Shown piece by piece: positions 26,176 through 40,148 of a DNA stretch of 64,000 bases; within the stretch, counting starts at the first letter, position 1, and every line of letters starts with the position of its first letter. The notes beneath the pieces were generated by a model. The model had not been told where the DNA came from. It worked only from the letters and a program-made list of their open reading frames with translations, and did not search any database. Location of the stretch: assembly GCA_031769625.1 (NCBI GenBank), contig JAUIMM010001425.1:1-64000 (forward strand). Reading direction: 5' to 3'. Position numbers and translations under genes: made by a program. The DNA is from Taudactylus pleione. Lineage: Eukaryota; Chordata; Amphibia; Anura; Myobatrachidae.

Positions 26176-27258
26176 CAGACAGCTCAAAATTTCACTGGAT
26201 GTGTTGAAGACCAAGACCCACAAATGTGATGTGAAATGGTTTTTCTCCCATGTTGCGTTTAAGAGAAAACAGCAAATGCAAGTTTTAGGCCAAAATGCAT
26301 TGAAAGCAATGGAAATAACAAAAGCGCATACTTTGTGATATCTCCTCTTGTAGCAAACACAGACAGCTCAAAATTTCACTGGATGTGTTGAAGACCAAAA
26401 CCCACAAATGTGATGTGAAATGGTTTTTCTCCCATGCTGCGTTTAAGAGAAAACAGCAAATGCAAGTTTTAGGCCAAAATGCATTGAAAGCAATGGAAAT
26501 AACAAAAGCGCATACTTTGTGATATCTCCTCTTGTAGCAAACACAGACAGCTCAAAATTTCACTGGATGTGTTGAAGACCAAGACCCACAAATGTGATGT
26601 GAAATGGTTTTTCTCCAATTTTGCGTTTAAGAGAAAACAGCAAATGCTTGTTTTAGGCCAAAATGCATTGAAAGCAATGAAAACAACAAAAGCGCATACT
26701 TTGTGATATCTCCTCTTGTAGCAAACACAGACAGCTCAAAATTTCACTGGATGTGTTGAAGACCAAGACCCACAAATGTGATGTGAAATGGTTTTTCTCC
26801 CATGTTGCGTTTAAGAGAAAACAGCAAATGCAAGTTTTAGGCCAAAATGCATTGAAAGCAATGGAAATAACAAAAGTTCAAACTTTGTGATATCTCCTCT
26901 TGTAGCAAACACAGACAGCTCAAAATTTCACTGGATGTGTTGAAGACCAAGACCCACAATTGTGATGTGAAATGGTTTTTCTCCCATGTTGCGTTTAAGA
27001 GAAAACAGCAAATGCACGTTTTAGGCCAAAATGCATTGAAAGCAATGGAAACACAAAAGCGCATACTTTGTGTTATCTCCTCTTGTAGCAAACACAGACA
27101 GCTCAAAATTTCACTGGATGTGTTGAAGACCAAAACCCACAAATGTGATGTGAAATGGTTTTTCTCCCATGTTGCGTTTAAGAGAAAACAGCAAATGCAA
27201 GTTTTAGGCCAAAATGCATTGAAAGCAATGGAAATAACAAAAGTTCAAACTTTGTGAT

Positions 27259-29760
27259 ATCTCCTCTTGTAGCAAACACAGACAGCTCAAAATTTCACTG
27301 GATGTGTTGAAGACCAAGACCCACAAATGTGATGTGAAATGGTTTTTCTCCCATGTTGCGTTTAAGAGAAAACAACAAATGCAAGTTTTAGGCCAAAATG
27401 CATTGAAAGCAATGGAAATAACAAAAGCGCATACTTTGTGATATCTCCTCTTGTAGCAAACACAGACAGCTCAAAATTTCACTGGATGTGTTGAAGACCA
27501 AGACCCACATATGTGATGTGAAATGGTTTTTCTCCCATGTTGCGTTTAAGAGAAAACAGCAAATGCACGTTTTAGGCCAAAATGCATTGAAAGCAATGGA
27601 AACACAAAAGTGCATACTTTGTGTTATCTCCTCTTGTAGCAAACACAGACAGCTCAAAATTTCACTGGATGTGTTGAAGACCAAAACCCACAAATGTGAT
27701 GTGAAATGGTTTTTCTCCCATGTTGCGTTTAAGAGAAAACAGCAAATGCAAGTTTTAGGCCAAAATGCATTGAAAGCAATGGAAATAACAAAAGTTCAAA
27801 CTTTGTGATATCTCCTCTTGTAGCAAACACAGACAGCTCAAAATTTCACTGGATGTGTTGAAGACCAAAACCCACAAATGTGATGTGAAATGGTTTTTCT
27901 CCCATGCTGCGTTTAAGAGAAAACAGCAAATGCAAGTTTTAGGCCAAAATGCATTGAAAGCAATGGAAATAACAAAAGCGCATACTTTGTGTTATCTCCT
28001 CTTGTAGCAAACACAGACAGCTCAAAATTTCACTGGATGTGTTGAAGACCAAAACCCACAAATGTGATGTGAAATGGTTTTTCTCCCATGTTGCGTTTAA
28101 GAGAAAACAGCAAATGCACGTTTTAGGCCAAAATGCATTGAAAGCAATGAAAACAACAAAAGCGCATACTTTGTGATATCTCCTCTTGTAGCAAACACAG
28201 ACAGCTCAAAATTTCACTGGATGTGTTGAAGACCAAGACCCACAAATGTGATGTGAAATGGTTTTTCTCCCATGTTGCATTTAAGAGAAAACAGCAAATG
28301 CACGTTTTAGGCCAAAATGCATTGAAAGCAATGGAAATAACAAAAGTTCAAACTTTGTGATATCTCCTCTTGTAGCAAACACAGACAGCTCAAAATTTCA
28401 CTGGATGTGTTGAAGACCAAAACCCACAAATGTGATGTGAAATGGTTTTTCTCCCATGCTGCGTTTAAGAGAAAACAGCAAATGCAAGTTTTAGGCCAAA
28501 ATGCATTGAAAGCAATGGAAATAACAAAAGCGCATACTTTGTGTTATCTCCTCTTGTAGCAAACACAGACAGCTCAAAATTTCACTGGATGTGTTGAAGA
28601 CCAAAACCCACAAATGTGATGTGAAATGGTTTTTCTCCCATGTTGCGTTTAAGAGAAAACAGCAAATGCACGTTTTAGGCCAAAATGCATTGAAAGCAAT
28701 GAAAACAACAAAAGCGCATACTTTGTGATATCTCCTCTTGTAGCAAACACAGACAGCTCAAAATTTCACTGGATGTGTTGAAGACCAAGACCCACAAATG
28801 TGATGTGAAATGGTTTTTCTCCCATGTTGCATTTAAGAGAAAACAGCAAATGCACGTTTTAGGCCAAAATGCATTGAAAGCAATGGAAAGAACAAAAGCG
28901 CATACTTTGTGATATCTCCTCTTGTAGCAAACACAGACAGCTCAAAATTTCACTGGATGTGTTGAAGACCAAGACCCACAAATGTGATGTGAAATGGTTT
29001 TTCTCCCATGTTGCGTTTAAGAGAAAACAGCAAATGCAAGTTTTAGGCCAAAATGCATTGAAAGCAATGGAAATAACAAAAGCGCATACTTTGTGATATC
29101 TCCTCTTGTAGCAAACACAGACAGTTCAAAATTTCACTGGATGTGTTGAAGACCAAGACCCACAAATGTGATGTGAAATGGTTTTTCTCCCATGTTGCGT
29201 TTAAGAGAAAACAGCAAATGCTTGTTTTAGGCCAAAATGCATTGAAAGCAATGAAAACAACAAAAGCGCATACTTTGTGATATCTCCTCTTGTAGCAAAC
29301 ACAGACAGCTCAAAATTTCACTGGATGTGTTGAAGACCAAGACCCACAAATGTGATGTGAAATGGTTTTTCTCCCATGTTGCGTTTAAGAGAAAACAGCA
29401 AATGCTTGTTTTATGCCAAAATGCATTGAAAGCAATGAAAACAACAAAAGCGCATACTTTGTGATATCTCCTCTTGTAGCAAACACAGACAGCTCAAAAT
29501 TTCACTGGATGTGTTGAAGACCAAAACCCACAAATGTGATGTGAAATGGTTTTTCTCCCATGTTGCGTTTAAGAGAAAACAGCAAATGCACGTTTTTTTG
29601 CCAAAATGCATTGAAAGCAATGGAAACACAAAAGCGCATACTTTGTGTTATCTCCTCTTGTAGCAAACACAGACAGCTCAAAATTTCACTGGATGTGTTG
29701 AAGACCAAGACCCACAAATGTGATGTGAAATGGTTTTTCTCCCATGTTGCGTTTAAGAGA
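27259..29760 (+). repeat. Block T/U, right copy of a 2.5-kb duplication
   Basis: This is the second copy of about 21006-23500. Its right part also forms the left half of the eight-monomer tandem duplication that follows. It contains the rare CAGACAGTTC variant at about 29118-29127, which is absent from the 21-23.5-kb copy and must have arisen after the duplication. Confidence 0.7.
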
Positions 29761-31232
29761 AAACAGCAAATGCACGTTTTAGGCCAAAATGCATTGAAAG
29801 CAATGAAAACAACAAAAGCGCATACTTTGTGATATCTCCTCTTGTAGCAAACACAGACAGCTCAAAATTTCACTGGATGTGTTGAAGACCAAGACCCACA
29901 AATGTGATGTGAAATGGTTTTTCTCCCATGTTGCATTTAAGAGAAAACAGCAAATGCACGTTTTAGGCCAAAATGCATTGAAAGCAATGGAAATAACAAA
30001 AGCGCATACTTTGTGTTATCTCCTCTTGTAGCAAACACAGACAGCTCAAAATTTCACTGGATGTGTTGAAGACCAAAACCCACAAATGTGATGTGAAATG
30101 GTTTTTCTCCCATGTTGCGTTTAAGAGAAAACAGCAAATGCACGTTTTAGGCCAAAATGCATTGAAAGCAATGAAAACAACAAAAGCGCATACTTTGTGA
30201 TATCTCCTCTTGTAGCAAACACAGACAGCTCAAAATTTCACTGGATGTGTTGAAGACCAAGACCCACAAATGTGATGTGAAATGGTTTTTCTCCCATGTT
30301 GCATTTAAGAGAAAACAGCAAATGCACGTTTTAGGCCAAAATGCATTGAAAGCAATGGAAAGAACAAAAGCGCATACTTTGTGATATCTCCTCTTGTAGC
30401 AAACACAGACAGCTCAAAATTTCACTGGATGTGTTGAAGACCAAGACCCACAAATGTGATGTGAAATGGTTTTTCTCCCATGTTGCGTTTAAGAGAAAAC
30501 AGCAAATGCAAGTTTTAGGCCAAAATGCATTGAAAGCAATGGAAATAACAAAAGCGCATACTTTGTGATATCTCCTCTTGTAGCAAACACAGACAGTTCA
30601 AAATTTCACTGGATGTGTTGAAGACCAAGACCCACAAATGTGATGTGAAATGGTTTTTCTCCCATGTTGCGTTTAAGAGAAAACAGCAAATGCTTGTTTT
30701 AGGCCAAAATGCATTGAAAGCAATGAAAACAACAAAAGCGCATACTTTGTGATATCTCCTCTTGTAGCAAACACAGACAGCTCAAAATTTCACTGGATGT
30801 GTTGAAGACCAAGACCCACAAATGTGATGTGAAATGGTTTTTCTCCCATGTTGCGTTTAAGAGAAAACAGCAAATGCTTGTTTTATGCCAAAATGCATTG
30901 AAAGCAATGAAAACAACAAAAGCGCATACTTTGTGATATCTCCTCTTGTAGCAAACACAGACAGCTCAAAATTTCACTGGATGTGTTGAAGACCAAAACC
31001 CACAAATGTGATGTGAAATGGTTTTTCTCCCATGTTGCGTTTAAGAGAAAACAGCAAATGCACGTTTTTTTGCCAAAATGCATTGAAAGCAATGGAAACA
31101 CAAAAGCGCATACTTTGTGTTATCTCCTCTTGTAGCAAACACAGACAGCTCAAAATTTCACTGGATGTGTTGAAGACCAAGACCCACAAATGTGATGTGA
31201 AATGGTTTTTCTCCCATGTTGCGTTTAAGAGA
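28520..31232 (+). repeat. Eight-monomer tandem duplication (1472-bp period)
   Basis: The first copy is about 28520-29760 and the second about 29992-31232, offset exactly 1472 = 8 x 184. The private CAGACAGTTC variant is present at about 29119-29128 and at about 30591-30600. GGAAAGAAC at about 28886/30358 and the T-tract monomers at about 29590/31064 also align. Hybrid monomers at 29.77-30.0 kb mark the joint. Confidence 0.8.
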
Positions 31233-31877
31233 AAACAGCAAATGCAAGTTTTAGGCCAAAATGCATTGAAAGCAATGGAAATAACAAAAGCGCATACTTT
31301 GTGATATCTCCTCTTGTAGCAAACACAGACAGCTCAAAATTTCACTGGATGTGTTGAAGACCAAGACCCACAAATGTGATGTAAAATGGTTTTTCTCCCA
31401 TGTTGCGTTTAAGAGAAAACAGCAAATGCTTGTTTTAGGCCAAAATGCATTGAAAGCAATGAAAACAACAAAAGCGCATACTTTGTGATATCTCCTCTTG
31501 TAGCAAACACAGACAGCTCAAAATTTCACTGGATGTGTTGAAGACCAAGACCCACAAATGTGATGTGAAATGGTTTTTCTCCCATGTTGCGTTTAAGAGA
31601 AAACAGCAAATGCAAGTTTTAGGCCAAAATGCATTGAAAGCAATGGAAATAACAAAAGTTCAAACTTTGTGATATCTCCTCTTGTAGCAAACACAGACAG
31701 CTCAAAATTTCACTGGATGTGTTGAAGACCAAGACCCACAAATGTGATGTGAAATGGTTTTTCTCACATGTTGCGTTTAAGAGAAAACAGCAAATGCAAG
31801 TTTTAGGCCAAAATGCATTGAAAGCAATGGAAATAACAAAAGCGCATACTTTGTGATATCTCCTCTTGTAGCAAACA

Positions 31878-33897
31878 CAGACAGCTCAAAATGTCACTGG
31901 ATGTGTTGAAGACCAAGACCCACAAATGTGATGTGAAATGGTTTTTCTCCCATGTTGCGTTTAAGAGAAAACAGCAAATGCACGTTTTAGGTCAAAATGC
32001 ATTGAAAGCAATGGAAACAACAAAAGCCCATACTTTGTGATATCTCCTCTTGTAGCAAACACAGACAGCTCAAAATTTCACTGGATGTGTTGAAGACCAA
32101 GACCCACAAATGTGATGTGAAATGGTTTTTCTCCCATGCGTTTAAGAGAAAACAGCAAATGCACGTTTTAGGCCAAAATGCATTGAAAGCAATGGAAACA
32201 CAAAAGCACATACTTTGTGTTATCTCCTCTTGTAGCAAACACAGACAGCTCAAAATTTCACTGGATGTGTTGAAGACCAAAATCCACAAATGTGATGTGA
32301 AATGGTTTTTCTCCCATGCTGCGTTTAAGAGAAAACAGCAAATACAAGTTTTAGGCCAAAATGCATTGAAAGCAATGGAAATAACAAAAGCGCATACTTT
32401 GTGTTATCTCCTCTTGTAGCAAACACAGACAGCTCAAAATTTCACTGGATGTGTTGAAGACCAAAACCCACAAATGTGATGTGAAATTGTTTTTCTCCCA
32501 TGCTGCGTTTAAGAGAAAACAGCAAATGCAAGTTTTAGGCCAAAATGCATTGAAAGCAATGGAAATAACAAAAGCGCATACTTTGTGATATCTCCTCTTG
32601 TAGCAAACACAGACAGCTCAAAATTTCACTGGATGTGTTGAAGACCAAGACCCACAAATGTGATGTGAAATGGTTTTTCTCCCATGTTGCGTTTAAGAGA
32701 AAACAGCAAATGCTTGTTTTAGGCCAAAATGCATTGAAAGCAATGAAAACAACAAAAGCACATACTTTGTGATATCTCCTCTTGTAGCAAACACAGACAG
32801 CTCAAAATTTCACTGGATGTGTTGCAGACCAAGACCCACAAATGTGATGTGAAATGGTTTTTCTCCCATGTTGCGTTTAAGAGAAAACAGCAAATGCAAG
32901 TTTTAGGCCAAAATGCATTGAAAGCAATGGAAATAACAAAAGTTCAAACTTTGTGATATCTCCTCTTGTAGCAAACACAGACAGCTCAAAATTTCACTGG
33001 ATGTGTTGAAGACCAAGACCCACAAATGTGATGTGAAATGGTTTTTCTCCCATGTTGCGTTTAAGAGAAAACAGCAAATGCTTGTTTTAGGCCAAAATGC
33101 ATTGAAAGCAATGAAAACAACAAAAGCGCATACTTTGTGATATCTCCTCTTGTAGCAAACACAGACAGCTCAAAATTTCACTGGATGTGTTGAAGACCAA
33201 GACACACAAATGTGATGTGAAATGGTTTTTCTCCCATGTTGCATTTAAGAGAAAACAGCAAATGCACGTTTTAGGCCAAAATGCATTAAAAGCAATGGAA
33301 AGAACAAAAGCGCATACTTTGTGATATCTCCTCTTGTAGCAAACACAGACAGCTCAAAATTTCACTGGATGTGTTGAAGACCAAGACCCACAAATGTGAT
33401 GTGAAATGGTTTTTCTCCCATGTTGCGTTTAAGAGAAAACAGCAAATGCAAGTTTTAGGCCAAAATGCATTGAAAGCAATGGAAATAACAAAAGTGCATA
33501 CTTTGTGATATCTCCTCTTGTAGCAAACACAGACAGCTCAAAATTTCACTGGATGTGTTGAAGACCAAGACCCACAAATGTGATGTGAAATGGTTTTTCT
33601 CCCATGTTGCGTTTAAGAGAAAACAGCAAATGCTTGTTTTATGCCAAAATGCATTGAAAGCAATGAAAACAACAAAAGCGCATACTTTGTGATATCTCCT
33701 CTTGTAGCAAACACAGACAGCTCAAAATTTCACTGGATGTGTTGAAGACCAAAACCCACAAATGTGATGTGAAATGGTTTTTCTCCCATGTTGCGTTTAA
33801 GAGAAAACAGCAAATGCACGTTTTTTTGCCAAAATGCATTGAAAGCAATGGAAACACAAAAGCGCATACTTTGTGTTATCTCCTCTTGTAGCAAACA
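31878..33897 (+). repeat. HOR cassette C, copy 2
   Basis: The landmark order matches the other C cassettes. This copy alone has a 3-bp deletion at about 32139 (CCCATGCGTTTAAG, lacking TTG), and it reads AATACAAG near 32341 where the others read AATGCAAG. Confidence 0.82.
33713..33897 (+). repeat. Representative 'T-tract' monomer subtype (K)
   Basis: This subtype replaces TTTTAGGCC with TTTTTTTGCC (one extra base) and GGAAATAAC with GGAAACAC (one base fewer), so it remains about 184 bp. The same linked pair recurs near 18190, 20030, 20400, 23340, 29590, 31070, 39150, 41725, 47050, 50730, 54220, 58080, 60840 and 61945 (near 26100 as TTTTATTGCC). The near 18190 to 20030 spacing is exactly ten monomers, and near 20030 to 20400 exactly two. 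Confidence 0.85.
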
Positions 33898-36800
33898 CAG
33901 ACAGCTCAAAATTTCACTGGATGTGTTGAAGACCAAGACCCACAAATGTGATGTGAAATGGTTTTTCTCCCATGTTGCGTTTAAGAGAAAACAGCAAATG
34001 CAAGTTTTAGGCCAAAATGCATTGAAAGCAATGGAAATAACAAAAGCGCATACTTTGTGATATCTCCTCTTGTAGCAAACACAGACAGCTCAAAATTTCA
34101 CTGGATGTGTTGAAGACCAAAACCCACAAATGTGATGTGAAATGGTTTTTCTCCCATGCTGCGTTTAAGAGAAAACAGCAAATGCAAGTTTTAGGCCAAA
34201 ATGCATTGAAAGCAATGGAAATAACAAAAGCGCATACTTTGTGATATCTCCTCTTGTAGCAAACACAGACAGCTCAAAATTTCACTGGATGTGTTGAAGA
34301 CCAAGACCCACAAATGTGATGTGAAATGGTTTTTCTCCAATTTTGCGTTTAAGAGAAAACAGCAAATGCTTGTTTTAGGCCAAAATGCATTGAAAGCAAT
34401 GAAAACAACAAAAGCGCATACTTTGTGATATCTCCTCTTGTAGCAAACACAGACAGCTCAAAATTTCACTAGATGTGTTGAAGACCAAGACCCACAAATG
34501 TGATGTGAAATGGTTTTTCTCCCATGTTGCGTTTAAGAGAAAACAGCAAATGCAAGTTTTAGGCCAAAATGCATTGAAAGCAATGGAAATAACAAAAGTT
34601 CAAACTTTGTGATATCTCCTCTTGTAGCAAACACAGACAGCTCAAAATTTCACTGGATGTGTTGAAGACCAAGACCCACAAATGTGATGTGAAATGGTTT
34701 TTCTCCCATGCTGCGTTTAAGAGAAAACAGCAAATGCAAGTTTTAGGCCAAAATGCATTGAAAGCAATGGAAATAACAAAAGTGCATACTTTGTGATATC
34801 TCCTCTTGTAGCAAACACAGACAGCTCAAAATTTCACTGGATGTGTTGAAGACCAAGACCCACAATTGTGATGTGAAATGGTTTTTCTCCCATGTTGCGT
34901 TTAAGAGAAAACAGCAAATGCACGTTTTAGGCCAAAATGCATTGAAAGCAATGGAAACACAAAAGCGCATACTTTGTGTTATCTCCTCTTGTAGCAAACA
35001 CAGACAGCTCAAAATTTCACTGGATGTGTTGAAGACCAAAACCCACAAATGTGATGTGAAATGGTTTTTCTCCCATGTTGCGTTTAAGAGAAAACAGCAA
35101 ATGCAAGTTATATGCCAAAATGCATTGAAAGCAATGGAAATAACAAAAGCGCATACTTTGTGATATCTCGTCTTGTAGCAAACACAGACAGCTCAAAATT
35201 TCACTGGATGTGTTGAAGACCAAGACCCACAAATGTGATGTGAAATGGTTTTTCTCCCATGTTGCGTTTAAGAGAAAACAGCAAATGCAAGTTTTAGGCC
35301 AAAATGCATTGAAAGCAATGAAAACAACAAAAGCGCATACTTTGTGATATCTCCTCTTGTAGCAAACACAGACAGCTCAAAATTTCACTGGATGTGTTGA
35401 AGACCAAAACCCACAAATGTGATGTGAAATGGTTTTTCTCCCATGTTGCGTTTAAGAGAAAACAGCAAATGCAAGTTTTAGGCCAAAATGCATTGAAAGC
35501 AATGGAAATAACAAAAGCGCATACTTTGTGATATCTCCTCTTGTAGCAAACACAGACAGCTCAAAATGTCACTGGATGTGTTGAAGACCAAGACCGACAA
35601 ATGTGATGTGAAATGGTTTTTCTCCCATGTTGCGTTTAAGAGAAAACAGCAAATGCACGTTTTAGGCCAAAATGCATTGAAAGCAATGGAAACACAAAAG
35701 CGCATACTTTTTGTTATCTCCTCTTGTAGCAAACACAGACAGCTCAAAATTTCACTGGATGTGTTGAAGACCAAGACCCACAAATGTGATGTGAAATGGT
35801 TTTTCTCCCATGTTGCGTTTAAGAGAAAACAGCAAATGCACGTTTTAGGCCAAAATGCATTGAAATCAATGGAAACAACAAAAGCGCATACTTTGTGTTA
35901 TCTCCTCTTGTAGCAAACACAGACAGCTCAAAATTTCACTGGATGTGTTGAAGACCAAAACCCACAAATGTGATGTGAAATGGTTTTTCTCCCATGCTGC
36001 GTTTAAGAGCAAACAGCAAATGCAAGTTTTAGGCCAAAATGCATTGAAAGCAATGGAAATAACAAAAGCGCATACTTTGTGTTATCTCCTCTTGTAGCAA
36101 ACACAGACAGCTCAAAATTTCACTGGATGTGTTGAAGACCAAAACCCACAAATGTGATGTGAAATGGTTTTTCTCCCATGCTGCGTTTAAGAGAAAACAG
36201 CAAATGCAAGTTTTAGGCCAAAATGCATTGAAAGCAATGGAAATAACAAAAGCGCATACTTTGTGATATCTCCTCTTGTAGCAAACACAGACAGCTCAAA
36301 ATTTCACTGGATGTGTTGAAGACCAAGACCCACAAATGTAATGTGAAATGGTTTTTCTCCCATGTTGCGTTTAAGAGAAAACAGCAAATGCTTGTTTTAG
36401 GCCAAAATGCATTGAAAGCAATGAAAACAACAAAGCGCATACTTTGTGATATCTCCTCTAGTAGCAAACACAGACAGCTCAAAATTTCACTGGATGTGTT
36501 GAAGACCAAGACCCACAAATGTGATGTGAAATGGTTTTTCTCCCATGTTGCGTTTAAGAGAAAACAGCAAATGCAAGTTTTAGGCCATAATGCATTGAAA
36601 GCAATGGAAATAACAAAAGTTCAAACTTTGTGATATCTCCTCTTGTAGCAAACACAGACAGCTCAAAATTTCACTGGATGTGTTGAAGACCAAGACCCAC
36701 AAATGTGATGTGAAATGTTTTTTCTCCCATGTTGCGTTTAAGAGAAAACAGCAAATGCACGTTTTAGGCCAAAATGCATTGAAAGCAATGAAAACAACAA

Positions 36801-37205
36801 AAGCGCATACTTTGTGATATCTCCTCTTGTAGCAAACACAGACAGCTCAAAATTTCACTGGATGTGTTGAAGACCAAGACCCACAAATGTGATGTGAAAT
36901 GGTTTTTCTCCCATGTTGCGTTTAAGAGAAAACAGCAAATGCACGATTTAGGCCAAAATGCATTGAAAGCAATGGAAACACAAAAACACATACTTTGTGT
37001 TATCTCCTCTAGTAGCAAACACAGACAGCTCAAAATTTCACTGGATGTGTTGAAGACCAAAACCCACAAAAGTGATGTGAAATCGTTTTTCTCCCATGTT
37101 GCGTTTAAGAGAAAACAGCAAATGCAAGTTATATGCCAAAATGCATTGAAAGCAATGGAAAGAACAAAAGCGCATACTTTGTGATATCTCCTCTTGTAGC
37201 AAACA
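33898..37205 (+). repeat. HOR linker block L, copy 1
   Basis: This block of about 18 monomers lies between cassettes 2 and 3. Ordered landmarks are CTCCAATTTTGCG (about 34335), CCCACAATTG (about 34859), TTATATGCC (about 35108), CTCGTCTTG (about 35167), TGTCAC (about 35568), TTGAAATCAATGG (about 35861), AAGAGCAAACAG (about 36006), AATGTAATG (about 36335), AACAAAGCGC (about 36430), GGCCATAATG (about 36581), CTCTAGTAGC (about 37007) and AAAAGTGATG with AAATCG (about 37068-37085). Copy 2 repeats all of these except as noted there. Confidence 0.82.
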
Positions 37206-39228
37206 CAGACAGCTCAAAATTTCACTGGATGTGTTGAAGACCAAGACCCACAAATGTGATGTGAAATGGTTTTTCTCCCATGTTGCGTTTAAGAGAAAAC
37301 AGCAAATGCACGTTTTAGGTCAAAATGCATTGAAAGCAATGGAAACAACAAAAGCCCATACTTTGTGATATCTCCTCTTGTAGCAAACACAGACAGCTCA
37401 AAATTTCACTGGATGTGTTGAAGACCAAGACCCACAAATGTGATGTGAAATGGTTTTTCTCCCATGTTGCGTTTAAGAGAAAACAGCAAATGCACGTTTT
37501 AGGCCAAAATGCATTGAAAGCAATGGAAACACAAAAGCACATACTTTGTGTTATCTCCTCTTGTAGCAAACACAGACAGCTCAAAATTTCACTGGATGTG
37601 TTGAAGACCAAAATCCACAAATGTGATGTGAAATGGTTTTTCTCCCATGCTGCGTTTAAGAGAAAACAGCAAATGCAAGTTTTAGGCCAAAATGCATTGA
37701 AAGCAATGGAAATAACAAAAGCGCATACTTTGTGTTATCTCCTCTTGTAGCAAACACAGACAGCTCAAAATTTCACTGGATGTGTTGAAGACCAAAACCC
37801 ACAAATGTGATGTGAAATTGTTTTTCTCCCATGCTGCGTTTAAGAGAAAACAGCAAATGCAAGTTTTAGGCCAAAATGCATTGAAAGCAATGGAAATAAC
37901 AAAAGCGCATACTTTGTGATATCTCCTCTTCTAGCAAACACAGACAGCTCAAAATTTCACTGGATGTGTTGAAGACCAAGACCCACAAATGTGATGTGAA
38001 ATGGTTTTTCTCCCATGTTGCGTTTAAGAGAAAACAGCAAATGCTTGTTTTAGGCCAAAATGCATTGAAAGCAATGAAAACAACAAAAGCACATACTTTG
38101 TGATATCTCCTCTTGTAGCAAACACAGACAGCTCAAAATTTCACTGGATGTGTTGCAGACCAAGACCCACAAATGTGATGTGAAATGGTTTTTCTCCCAT
38201 GTTGCGTTTAAGAGAAAACAGCAAATGCAAGTTTTAGGCCAAAATGCATTGAAAGCAATGGAAATAACAAAAGTTCAAACTTTGTGATATCTCCTCTTGT
38301 AGCAAACACAGACAGCTCAAAATTTCACTGGATGTGTTGAAGACCAAGACCCACAAATGTGATGTGAAATGGTTTTTCTCCCATGTTGCGTTTAAGAGAA
38401 AACAGCAAATGCTTGTTTTAGGCCAAAATGCATTGAAAGCAATGAAAACAACAAAAGCGCATACTTTGTGATATCTCCTCTTGTAGCAAACACAGACAGC
38501 TCAAAATTTCACTGGATGTGTTGAAGACCAAGACACACAAATGTGATGTGAAATGGTTTTTCTCCCATGTTGCATTTAAGAGAAAACAGCAAATGCACGT
38601 TTTAGGCCAAAATGCATTAAAAGCAATGGAAAGAACAAAAGCGCATACTTTGTGATATCTCCTCTTGTAGCAAACACAGACAGCTCAAAATTTCACTGGA
38701 TGTGTTGAAGACCAAGACCCACAAATGTGATGTGAAATGGTTTTTCTCCCATGTTGCGTTTAAGAGAAAACAGCAAATGCAAGTTTTAGGTCAAAATGCA
38801 TTGAAAGCAATGGAAATAACAAAAGTGCATACTTTGTGATATCTCCTCTTGTAGCAAACACAGACAGCTCAAAATTTCACTGGATGTGTTGAAGACCAAG
38901 ACCCACAAATGTGATGTGAAATGGTTTTTCTCCCATGTTGCGTTTAAGAGAAAACAGCAAATGCTTGTTTTATGCCAAAATGCATTGAAAGCAATGAAAA
39001 CAACAAAAGCGCATACTTTGTGATATCTCCTCTTGTAGCAAACACAGACAGCTCAAAATTTCACTGGATGTGTTGAAGACCAAAACCCACAAATGTGATG
39101 TGAAATGGTTTTTCTCCCATGTTGCGTTTAAGAGAAAACAGCAAATGCACGTTTTTTTGCCAAAATGCATTGAAAGCAATGGAAACACAAAAGCGCATAC
39201 TTTGTGTTATCTCCTCTTGTAGCAAACA
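37206..39228 (+). repeat. HOR cassette C, copy 3
   Basis: This is an intact 11-monomer cassette with all landmarks. Private changes include CCTCTTCTAGC near 37924 and AGGTC a second time near 38788. It is followed by a short 5-6-monomer path leading to cassette copy 4, where copies 2 and 4 are followed by the long linker L. Confidence 0.84.
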
Positions 39229-40148
39229 CAGACAGCTCAAAATTTCACTGGATGTGTTGAAGACCAAGACCCACAAATGTGATGTGAAATGGTTTTTCTC
39301 CCATGTTGCGTTTAAGAGAAAACAGCAAATGCAAGTTTTAGGCCAAAATGCATTGAAAGCAATGGAAATAACAAAAGCGCATACTTTGTGATATCTCCTC
39401 TTGTAGCAAACACAGACAGCTCAATATTTCACTGGATGTGTTGAAGACCAAAACCCACAAATGTGATGTGAAATGGTTTTTCTCCCATGCTGCGTTTAAG
39501 AGAAAACAGCAAATGCAAGTTTTAGGCCAAAATGCATTGAAAGCAATGGAAATAACAAAAGCGCATACTTTGTGATATCTCCTCTTGTAGCAAACACAGA
39601 CAGCTCAAAATTTCACTGGATGTGTTGAAGACCAAGACCCACAAATGTGATGTGAAATGGTTTTTCTCCCATGTTGCGTTTAAGAGAAAACAGCAAATGC
39701 TTGTTTTAGGCCAAAATGCATTGAAAGCAATGAAAACAACAAAAGCGCATACTTTGTGATATCTCCTCTTGTAGTAAACACAGACAGCTCAAAATTTCAC
39801 TGGATGTGTTGAAGACCAAGACCCACAAATGTGATGTGAAATGGTTTTTCTCCCATGTTGCGTTTAAGAGAAAACAGCAAATGCAAGTTTTAGGCCAAAA
39901 TGCATTGAAAGCAATGGAAATAACAAAAGTTCAAACTTTGTGATATCTCCTCTTGTAGCAAACACAGACAGCTCAAAATTTCACTGGATGTGTTGAAGAC
40001 CAAGACCCACAAATGTGATGTGAAATGGTTTTTCTCACATGTTGCGTTTAAGAGAAAACAGCAAATGCAAGTTTTAGGCCAAAATGCATTGAAAGCAATG
40101 GAAATAACAAAAGCGCATACTTTGTGATATCTCCTCTTGTAGCAAACA

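Noticed and set aside
33820..33835. TTTTTTT run as a transcription terminator
   Set aside because: It is a fixed feature of one monomer subtype, with no upstream hairpin or gene.
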